The notes under the pieces: generated by a model
What the model saw: only the letters and a program-made list of their open reading frames with translations
Database searches by the model: none
Told to the model about the DNA's origin: nothing
In this document: one piece after another, positions 27,401 to 33,783 of the stretch
Position numbering within the stretch: the first letter of the stretch is position 1
Layout: each line of letters starts with the position of its first letter
Translations under genes and position numbers: made by a program
Source of the DNA: Acidovorax sp. SUPP3334
Lineage (GTDB): Bacteria; Pseudomonadota; Gammaproteobacteria; Burkholderiales; Burkholderiaceae_C
Reading direction: 5' to 3'
Assembly: GCF_030159055.1 (NCBI RefSeq)
Contig: NZ_BQXQ01000039.1
Coordinates: 1 to 40,135 of the forward strand
DNA: 40,135 nucleotides

Positions 27401-28312
27401 GTGGAACTGGAAGACATCGATCTGAATTTGCTGGTGGTCTTTCAGCAACTGCTCGTCACGCGCAAGGTGTCGCAGGCCGCGGACAACCTGGGCCTGACGC
27501 AACCGGCGGTGAGCAATGCTCTCGCGCGGCTGCGCCGCCTGCTGGGCGACGAGCTTTTCTTGCGCACCGCCCAGGGCATGCAGCCCACGCCCTATGCCAA
27601 CCAGTTGGCGGAGTCGGTGTCGTACGCGCTGGCCATGATCCACGGCGCCCTCAACCACAAGCTGGGGTTCGACCCCGCCACCAGCCGGCGCGTGTTCAAG
27701 GTGGGCATGACGGACATCGGCGAAATCTACTTCCTGCCCCGCCTGCTGGAGCGGCTGGCCCAGGCGGCACCGGGCGTGCGCCTGACCACCGTGCGCAATT
27801 CAGCCACCGACCTGAAGGACGCCATGGAAGCCGGCAAGGTGGACCTGGCCGTGGGCCTGCTGCCGCAGCTCAAGGCCGGCTTCTTCCAGCGCCGGCTGTT
27901 CCGCCAGCCCTACGTGTGTCTGTTCCGCGAGGGCCACCCGCTGCAAAAGCGCCGGCGCATCGGGCTGGCGGAGTTTTCAAAAGCGGAGCACGTGGTGGTC
28001 GTCTCCGAAGGCACGGGCCACGGCAAGGTGGACGAACTGCTGGAGCGCATGGGCGTGGCGCGCGACGTGCGGCTCACCGTGCCGCATTTCGTCGCCATCG
28101 GCCACATCCTGCAGGCCACGCAAATGGTCGCCACCGTGCCCGAAAAAATGGCGCAAAGCATGGCCGAGCCCTTCGGCCTGGCGTATGCGCCCCACCCGGC
28201 CAAATTGCCGCAGGTGGCGATCAATTTGTTCTGGCATACGAAGTACCACCGGGACCCGGGGAATCAGTGGCTGCGGGGGGTGTTGGTGGAGATGTTTGCG
28301 GAAGGGGAGTGA
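27401..28312 (+). CDS. nagR: LysR-type activator of salicylate catabolism
   Basis: This is a 303-residue protein very like NahR/NagR: MELEDIDLNLLVVFQQLL at the start, LGLTQPAVSNAL in the recognition helix, RVFKVGMTDIGEIYFLPRL, VDLAVGLLPQLKAGFFQRRLF, VPHFVAIGHILQAT, and INLFWHTKYH near the C terminus. These proteins bind upstream of nah/nag genes and activate with salicylate as inducer. GTG 27401 is preceded by AAAGG. It is transcribed divergently from nagAa with a 113-base shared control region. Unlike U2, the operon it faces contains only the salicylate hydroxylase genes within this window. Confidence 0.9.
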   Translation: MELEDIDLNLLVVFQQLLVTRKVSQAADNLGLTQPAVSNALARLRRLLGDELFLRTAQGMQPTPYANQLAESVSYALAMIHGALNHKLGFDPATSRRVFKVGMTDIGEIYFLPRLLERLAQAAPGVRLTTVRNSATDLKDAMEAGKVDLAVGLLPQLKAGFFQRRLFRQPYVCLFREGHPLQKRRRIGLAEFSKAEHVVVVSEGTGHGKVDELLERMGVARDVRLTVPHFVAIGHILQATQMVATVPEKMAQSMAEPFGLAYAPHPAKLPQVAINLFWHTKYHRDPGNQWLRGVLVEMFAEGE

Positions 28313-28840
28313 GGGGATGGGCCCACCCACGGATTGACGATCGTGATTCGCAAGCCTATTGCTGCGACGCTGTTTCCCCGGAGCGGCAAGCGGATGAATG
28401 TCGCCTAAAGGCTGTGAGCTGTCTCTGATATATCCATCCATGACCGACCGCATCGATCAACAGCGAACGTTGGGCGCCTTCTGAAGCATGACGCCTCTGT
28501 CGTGTCATCCCTGGAAAGTCGGGTCAGTGAAGCGCGTCGTTGCTGCCCGCCCACTTGATCTCAGACCATCATCGACACCGTGTCGTCCAGCGGGGAGCGC
28601 CCGAGGGGTAGAGGGGAAGGCAACTTGTGCAGTCATCGGACGGTGATGGCAGCCTGACGGCAGGAACCGTCACCCGTTCATAAGAAGCCCGGAATCTACG
28701 TCAGCCGCGGAGCCGCTCGACGACGAAGCATGCCCGCGAGGCTCGACCCATGTTTCAGCGTCAACCGATAGTCCACACGAGGCGATCTACAGCGGAGGGC
28801 CCATTGACAAGATCGTCAGAAATGACGATGCTTCGGCCCC
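28313..28840. other. 528-base gap between nagR and the accessory island
   Basis: No convincing gene, IS end or tRNA is seen. An inverted repeat TGACGG-CAGGAA-CCGTCA lies at 28655-28672 and could form a small hairpin. Base composition begins to fall here, so the left edge of the island probably lies within this stretch. No direct-repeat attachment site could be paired with the right side by eye. Confidence 0.5.
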
Positions 28841-29524
28841 ATGCGATACCCAGGTGGCAAAGGAAAGACGTACCAGCACATCATCAATTTGATGCCCATG
28901 CACCACGTCTATATAGAGTCGCACCTGGGCGGAGGCGCTGTCATGCGCCACAAGCTCGCGGCCGCGAAGAACATCGGCATCGAGGCTGACCCGAGAGCTT
29001 TTGCGACATGGGCGGCTGAGCCACTTGCGGGTGTAGAGGTGGTGTGCACGCGTGCCGAAGACTTTCTCGCCAGCTATCCGTTCCAAGGAGACGAGCTTGT
29101 CTATGTCGATCCGCCGTACCACCCGGCGAAGAGACGGCAAGAACGCGTCTATCGACTGGACTACACCGAAGATGACCATGAGCGGCTCGCCCTTTTGCTG
29201 CGCGAGCTGCCGTGCATGGTCATCTTGTCGGGCTACGCTAACCCCGTCTACTCGAGAGTTCTAGGCGACTGGCGAACCAAGACATTCGAGGCGAAAACTC
29301 ACGTCGATGTTCGGACCGAGACCTTGTGGTTCAACTTCGAGCCGCCCAAGCAACTACATGACAGCCGATACGTCGGCGCCAACTTCCGCGAGCGACAGAC
29401 CGTTCGCCGACGGATGGACCGGTTACAGGAACGCATTGCACGCATGGACATCGTCGAACGAGCGGCGTTCATGCAGTGGCTACACGAGGCCTACCCAATG
29501 CCCCATAGGAGTTTCTCGCCATGA
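28841..29524 (+). CDS. D12-class N6-adenine DNA methyltransferase
   Basis: This is a 227-residue protein. RYPGGKGK at residues 2-9 and ESHLGGGAV (26-34) form the SAM-binding motif of the D12 class, and D90-P-P-Y93 (VYVDPPYHP) is the catalytic motif. It is shorter than Dam-type enzymes (about 270-280), mainly through a reduced target-recognition segment. An in-frame stop at 28823 leaves ATG 28841 as the only ATG, with a weak Shine-Dalgarno. Its stop overlaps the next start (ATGA), so it is coupled to the OGG-like glycosylase. Lower GC than the nag genes. Target sequence unknown; the context suggests a defence or modification role. Confidence 0.82.
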   Translation: MRYPGGKGKTYQHIINLMPMHHVYIESHLGGGAVMRHKLAAAKNIGIEADPRAFATWAAEPLAGVEVVCTRAEDFLASYPFQGDELVYVDPPYHPAKRRQERVYRLDYTEDDHERLALLLRELPCMVILSGYANPVYSRVLGDWRTKTFEAKTHVDVRTETLWFNFEPPKQLHDSRYVGANFRERQTVRRRMDRLQERIARMDIVERAAFMQWLHEAYPMPHRSFSP

Positions 29525-30345
29525 TGCAGACCGCCGCAATCCTTACCCGTACAGGCTCAATCCAGGTCGAGCTGCCCAGCGCAGAAGTCGAGCTCATGGA
29601 CGGGGTTCGATGGGGTTCCGTCGATGCCTTCCCGACGCCGGCGTACTGGGCCTACCAGGTCGTTGCTCGTCGCCTGGTGGGCAAGCCTGCAGGCTACCGG
29701 CTCGGCCGCACGTTGGCCGAAGAGGTGGCTGCGTGCCTTCTGGGTGGTCATGGCATACCGGCGACTGTCGGCCTGGCTGCGTACGACCGCATGCGCGAAC
29801 GAGGCGTCCTGTCGGGCACTCCCGTGAGCGAGGCCGAACTCGAAGCGCTTCTGAAGGAGCCGCTCGATGTTGACGGCAGATCTATCCGGTATCGGTTCGC
29901 TGCTCAAAAGGCACGATATTTGGCAGCGGCGCTGCCGCTCACTCACGCAGCGCCGAGGTTCGAGGCAGGCCGGCAACTGCGCGACTGGCTCTTGGCGGTC
30001 CCAGGCATTGGTCACAAGACGGCGTCTTGGATTGCGCGAAACTGGCTGGACGCGGACGACGTGGCCATCCTCGACATTCACATCATGCGTGTCGGCCAAG
30101 TCATCGGCCTGTTCCCGAAGAACCTGACGGTCGAGCGCCACTACGCCGAGTTGGAGGAGCGCTTCCTCAGCCTGAGCACATTGCTGGACGTCCGCGCGTC
30201 AGAGCTTGATGCGGTCATCTGGTGGGAGATGGCCTCCTCACCTCTGACAGTGCGGCACCTGATCGAGCACCTTCGCGGAAGCGGCGAAGAGGGCCGCGTG
30301 AGAACCCGAAAGCACGTCCAAACCGAACTGGCGCTTGCGCAGTAA
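29521..30345 (+). CDS. OGG-like HhH-GPD DNA glycosylase/lyase
   Basis: This is a 274-residue protein. The helix-hairpin-helix is VPGIGHKTASWIARNW (160-175) with K166 in the position of the catalytic lysine of OGG1, followed by D185 in VAILDIHIM, the conserved aspartate. It should therefore be a bifunctional base-excision enzyme, perhaps for a modified purine. OGG-like proteins of this kind are known as Cap11 in type IV CBASS, where QueC-like (Cap9) and TGT-like (Cap10) partners occur; a QueC-like gene lies nearby on the other strand. It overlaps the D12 methyltransferase by four bases. No iron-sulfur cysteines are seen. Confidence 0.78.
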   Translation: MMQTAAILTRTGSIQVELPSAEVELMDGVRWGSVDAFPTPAYWAYQVVARRLVGKPAGYRLGRTLAEEVAACLLGGHGIPATVGLAAYDRMRERGVLSGTPVSEAELEALLKEPLDVDGRSIRYRFAAQKARYLAAALPLTHAAPRFEAGRQLRDWLLAVPGIGHKTASWIARNWLDADDVAILDIHIMRVGQVIGLFPKNLTVERHYAELEERFLSLSTLLDVRASELDAVIWWEMASSPLTVRHLIEHLRGSGEEGRVRTRKHVQTELALAQ

Positions 30346-30405
30346 AGAACGCTTGTCTCGTAGCGCGCCACTTCGCATGCGGTCTTGCGACCGCGCACGC
30401 GACTA

Positions 30406-31055
30406 GTGTCCCGTCCCGTTATTTTCTGGCATTAATCGTGCATGCCATTGAGGTATGTTGGAACCGGAGATACCGCGATGAGAATGGGCAGACCGAAGGT
30501 CGAGTTGGCGCTCTCTGACGAGGAGCGATCGCAGCTTCAATCCTTTGCCCGCAGCCGCTCGCTGCCTGCTGCGCTGAGCAATCGGGCTCGCATCGTTCTG
30601 AGCAGTGCCGATGGTGAGCCCAACAACGCCATTGCTGAGAGACTGAAGCTGACCAATGCCACGCTCGGCAAGTGGCGCGCCCGGTTCATCGAGCGACGCA
30701 TCCCTGGGCTGTACGACGACGTTCGCCCCGGCAAGCCGCGCACCATCGACGACGAGCGCGTGGCAAGGTTGATCAATACGACGCTGCACACCAAGCCGGC
30801 CGATGGCTTCACGCACTGGAGCGTGCGTACGGTGGCCGCCGAGACGGGCATCTCCAAGTCCAGCGTCGCACGCTACTCACGGACAAGGCCATTCGCCGGG
30901 GATCATTCACCAGCGTCAAGCAACTCGTCCAACGCATCGACCACTTCGTCACCGCCTACAACGCCAACTGCCAACCCTTCAGGTGGACCGCCACCGCAGA
31001 TTCGATACTCGAAAAGCTGCATCGACTTTGCTCACTTATCAGCGGGACAGAACAC
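30406..31055 (+). mobile_element. Internally deleted IS630-family element
   Basis: The left end starts GTGTCCCGTCCCG (from 30406) and the right end is the inverted CGGGACAGAACAC (to 31055), giving imperfect terminal repeats. A TA dinucleotide flanks it on both sides (30404-30405 and 31056-31057), the target duplication typical of IS630. At about 650 bp it is roughly half the normal size, owing to a deletion inside the transposase. The target was CTAG in the stop region of the adjacent QueC-like gene. Confidence 0.85.
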
Positions 31056-31058
31056 TAG
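30478..31058 (+). pseudogene. IS630-family transposase with central deletion
   Basis: The N-terminal part (MRMGRPKVELALSDEER to GISKSSVARY) is the helix-turn-helix region. The frame then breaks near 30875, and a second frame continues with DKAIRRGSFTSVKQLVQRID and ATADSILEKLHRLCSLISGT, the normal C terminus. About 170 residues, including the catalytic Asp residues, are missing, so it cannot transpose on its own. The final TAG spans the right TA target duplication (31056-31058) and is read on the opposite strand as the QueC stop. Confidence 0.85.
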
Positions 31059-31663
31059 CTGCGGCCAGAATACTCAGGGCCAAGCTCTAGGTAGGTCTCG
31101 ACGTACTTGTTGCAGCCGCGACAGTTTCCGCAGGCGATGCTGGCCTTGTGGCAGCTGTGCGACCAGGCGAGCAGGCCAGCGGGAACTCCAGTCGAGCGAA
31201 TGAGTTCGGCCGTGGACATGCCGATGGCCGGGGCGACCACCCTCAGATGACCTTCCTGGTAGGCCATCAGCTCGTCGATCTTCTGGACGAATTCCGGTGT
31301 TCCATCAAGGTGGCTCTCACCGTCGGAGTGGACCGTCCCGATGTAGAGGGTCCGCATTCCTCGCGAGATGGCGCGCATGCTTGCCAAGGTGATGAGCAGC
31401 TGATTGCGGTACGGCCACCAGTCGGAGGTCTGCGCGGCCGCGTCAGGAGGTGCTCCGGCCATGTCGCCGGAGCCGAGCGAACTACAGTCGACCGAAACGA
31501 TTTCGTGTCGAATGCCCAACTCCTCGCACACCTGCGCGGAGGCGCGCTTCTCGGCCTCTGCGGCTAGCTGGCCGTAGTCGAGGGTGATGGCGAGTTCCGG
31601 ACGCTTCCACCAGGCGATGGCGAGGGAGTCCATGCCGCCGGACAGCAGGAGGGCGTATTTCAC
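31055..31663 (-). CDS. QueC-like PP-loop enzyme, cassette copy 1
   Basis: This is a 202-residue member of the 7-cyano-7-deazaguanine synthase (QueC) family. It has the ATP-pyrophosphatase loop SGGMDS (8-13), WWPYRNQ in the P-x-R-N position, and the four zinc cysteines C171, C178, C181 and C184 (CGNCRGC). Where housekeeping QueC has D-C-R (GYPDCRDEF in E. coli), this protein has D120-G-T (HLDGTPEF), and copy 2 shares the change. No queD, queE or queF is nearby, so a role other than queuosine is likely. The ATG overlaps the kinase-fusion stop (ATGA). The TAG stop lies on the edge of the IS630 insertion, but removing the element regenerates the same stop. Confidence 0.85.
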   Translation of the reverse strand: MKYALLLSGGMDSLAIAWWKRPELAITLDYGQLAAEAEKRASAQVCEELGIRHEIVSVDCSSLGSGDMAGAPPDAAAQTSDWWPYRNQLLITLASMRAISRGMRTLYIGTVHSDGESHLDGTPEFVQKIDELMAYQEGHLRVVAPAIGMSTAELIRSTGVPAGLLAWSHSCHKASIACGNCRGCNKYVETYLELGPEYSGRS

Positions 31664-32877
31664 AGCTTCACCGCTTCCCAGAGGGTTGAATACAGCGCTG
31701 TGGTGTAGTCGGTGCAGATAGTGCAGGCCGACCCTTCCATCATCTTCAGGTGCTCGGTGCTCTGGCGTTCGCTGTAGACGATGACGGGCTTACCCAATGC
31801 GCGGGCGTAGCCGATCTCGTAGACGGTGCCCGCATCGAGCCCGTCGGTGATTGCGAACACGATGTCCGAGTCCACAATGGCTTCGAGGTCCTTGCCGACC
31901 ACGTCGTCAGCCGACCCGAGACCGACGTCGTGATAAGGGGAGAAGACCTTGAGCCCAAGGTCGTTCAGGTTTGCTTGCGCCTGTTCGACCATCCAGATCT
32001 GCATGAGGTCAAAGAACGGCCCGGCCAGGTAGACCTGCCGCTGATTTCCAGACAGATAGTCGGCTGAAAGCTCAACCGGCCGGATGTCGTATGCCGCGAG
32101 GTTCTCCTTCGTCGGCAGGCCTCGAGTTTCACAGTAGTAGGCGGTCGCGCGGGAGGCGATGTCCGCTGCCTGTGCCGCGTTCAAGCCTTCATGCATCCAC
32201 CCGTTGGCGAAGTGAGCGACGAAGCAGTCTCCTGAGCCGATTTTCCAGACGCGCTTCGTCCGGTATGCCGGCACCTGGGCGACGCCAGCGGCCGTCCAGA
32301 CGAATGCGCCGCGCGGCCCCATCTTGATGATGACCACCTCCGCCTTCTCCCGAGCCGCCAGGACGGGCGCGATGCCCTCTGGTGAAGCTCCGGGCATGTT
32401 CGCCAGTTGTGAGGCCTCCCACAGGTTCAGGACGAGTGCAAGGTGGGTTGCCGTCGAGCCGTTGGCACCGAATGGTGTCGCCCCTTGAGCGTTCTGGGGG
32501 TCGTAGACGGCCCAGGTGGCATGGACGACGGCGTCACCCTCCAGCATCCCGAAGCGCACCACCTTCTCTTCGGTCAGGCGGATTGGCTCGTGCGGCGTGT
32601 CGGGTACGCCGACGATCTCCGGCACAGCCATGTCGTGGAGGTACTTGAAGGACAAGTCACCATCGACGCGCGTCGGCGCGACGCCAAAGCTATCCAGCCA
32701 CGCAGACTTCTCGTTGATGACGCCCAGCGTCGCATCCGTGGTGTACGAGTGCAGAACCACGGAGGTTCCGGCAGTCGCAATAGCCAGCGCTGCGCGTCCG
32801 GCAGAGCCGAAGACGTCGTACCAGCGAGGATGAACGCAGTATTCGCGGTAGACACCGCCGACAACGTGAATGGTCAT
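31660..32877 (-). CDS. PfkB-type kinase fused to nucleoside 2-deoxyribosyltransferase-like domain, copy 1
   Basis: This is a 405-residue fusion. Residues 1-265 form a ribokinase/PfkB fold: VVGGVYREYC, an NGSTATHLALVLNLWEA segment, and GSGDCF (214-219) with the catalytic Asp. Residues 282-405 match nucleoside 2-deoxyribosyltransferases: VYLAGPFF, VFSPYHDVG, DGLDAGTVYEIGYA with nucleophile candidate E354, and GKPVIVY. The product may phosphorylate a sugar or nucleoside and cleave or swap its glycosidic bond; the substrate is unknown. It is coupled to its neighbours at both ends (TGATG with the small protein, ATGA with the QueC-like gene). The same fusion recurs at 37854-39068. Confidence 0.85.
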   Translation of the reverse strand: MTIHVVGGVYREYCVHPRWYDVFGSAGRAALAIATAGTSVVLHSYTTDATLGVINEKSAWLDSFGVAPTRVDGDLSFKYLHDMAVPEIVGVPDTPHEPIRLTEEKVVRFGMLEGDAVVHATWAVYDPQNAQGATPFGANGSTATHLALVLNLWEASQLANMPGASPEGIAPVLAAREKAEVVIIKMGPRGAFVWTAAGVAQVPAYRTKRVWKIGSGDCFVAHFANGWMHEGLNAAQAADIASRATAYYCETRGLPTKENLAAYDIRPVELSADYLSGNQRQVYLAGPFFDLMQIWMVEQAQANLNDLGLKVFSPYHDVGLGSADDVVGKDLEAIVDSDIVFAITDGLDAGTVYEIGYARALGKPVIVYSERQSTEHLKMMEGSACTICTDYTTALYSTLWEAVKL

Positions 32878-33203
32878 CAGGCGTGCTCGACTCGCACCCT
32901 GACTTGGCCGCTGACGATCTGGAGAACTCTGGCGGTGTAGTCATGGCCCTGTCCGATGCAGTTCCGAAGCTGGGCAGCCTCAGGGCCGGTGAGGCCGCCA
33001 GCGGGCTGGCCGTTACTCAGAACTTGGACAACCACCTGGCCGTTCATCTGAACCACGGCGATGAGAAGCACGTCATTGACGTTCAGGGTTCTGACAACCG
33101 CCGCCTGAGGACTACTGAGCTGCGAGTCGAACCTGAGGGTATCGCAAGGCGAACTGTAGCCAGGACCGCCACCACCAGAACCGCCGCCACCGCTTCCAGA
33201 CAT
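32877..33203 (-). CDS. Small Gly-rich-tailed protein, cassette copy 1
   Basis: This is a 108-residue protein that I do not recognise. It begins MSGSGGGGSGGGGPGYSS, a flexible Gly/Ser tail, and then PCDTL. The remainder looks like a small beta-domain ending NGQPAGGLTGPEAAQLRNC and Y-x-ARV. The homologue at 39086-39409 keeps MSG, a Gly-rich start, a Cys-Asp/Glu-x-L, PAGGL, LR-x-CI-x-x-G and Y-x-ARV. GGAG lies seven bases before ATG 33203. It is the first gene of the cassette and overlaps the kinase-fusion start by one base. It may be a substrate, carrier or sensor for the enzymes encoded after it; this is inference. Confidence 0.7.
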   Translation of the reverse strand: MSGSGGGGSGGGGPGYSSPCDTLRFDSQLSSPQAAVVRTLNVNDVLLIAVVQMNGQVVVQVLSNGQPAGGLTGPEAAQLRNCIGQGHDYTARVLQIVSGQVRVRVEHA

Positions 33204-33374
33204 CGCTCTCTCCCTGAGTCGTTTGTATGGTCGAGCAGGCTAACCAGAAATTCAGCGCCGCGCAAGGCTAGTCCGCACTCTGTGTCGCGCTTGTCGACCC
33301 CGTGTTGGAGGCAGCCCTGTGCTGGCCACCGGGAGCGCAGTGCGATAATCAACGATCCACTGAGAGCAGCCTAG
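33204..33374. promoter_or_regulatory. Divergent control region between cassette 1 and the HD*-PRTase genes
   Basis: 171 bases separate two divergent transcription units. The small-protein Shine-Dalgarno (GGGAG on the minus strand) is clear at its left edge. I see no confident -35/-10 pair or dyad. Both units must start here unless driven from elsewhere. Confidence 0.4.
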
Positions 33375-33782
33375 ATGACCCGCATCGTTACCTCTGACGA
33401 GTTCGTCACGCTCATCCTGGCGGCGCTGAAGCTGCGATACAGAAATGTTGCCCTGCTCGATGCCGATTTGGACCATGGCCTTCAGGAGGCCTACTTCGAC
33501 TTGTCGCTGGCGCAGCATGGGCTGAACGTGGCCTCTAACTTTACGTTCTTCCCAGATCCGCTTCACGGCAATTCCGCCAAGCTCCGCCGCGCCATTCTGT
33601 GGGCCCGAGATCGGGGCTTCCTTGAGGCTAGCCAAGACAGACAAGGCACCAAATACCAGGTGACTATGTCTGACCAGTTAGCGCGGCGTTTTCTGGCGGA
33701 GCCGGCTACAGGTATTGAGTTCTTGAATAGGGTCGCCGCACATTGTTTCCCCACGTTTCAGAATGCCGAAGCGGCGGTCTGA
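33375..33782 (+). CDS. Small protein, possible winged-helix, upstream of HD*-PRTase
   Basis: This is a 135-residue protein that I do not recognise. Residues about 60-100 (SAKLRRAILWARDRGFLEASQDRQGTKYQVT) have the spacing of a helix followed by a wing, so a winged-helix DNA-binding or adaptor role is possible. The N-terminal part is mixed alpha/beta. Its stop (TGA 33780-33782) is one base from the ATG of the large gene, so the two form one operon. It lies across the divergent region from cassette 1 and could regulate it. Confidence 0.55.
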   Translation: MTRIVTSDEFVTLILAALKLRYRNVALLDADLDHGLQEAYFDLSLAQHGLNVASNFTFFPDPLHGNSAKLRRAILWARDRGFLEASQDRQGTKYQVTMSDQLARRFLAEPATGIEFLNRVAAHCFPTFQNAEAAV

Positions 33783-33783
33783 C

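Noticed and set aside
28655-28672. TGACGG/CCGTCA hairpin as a terminator or attachment site
   Set aside because: No U-run follows and no matching copy was found at the right side of the island.
31055-31663. Reading the QueC-like gene as truncated by the IS630 insertion
   Set aside because: Restoring the empty CTAG target yields the same TAG at the same codon, so the stop predates the insertion.
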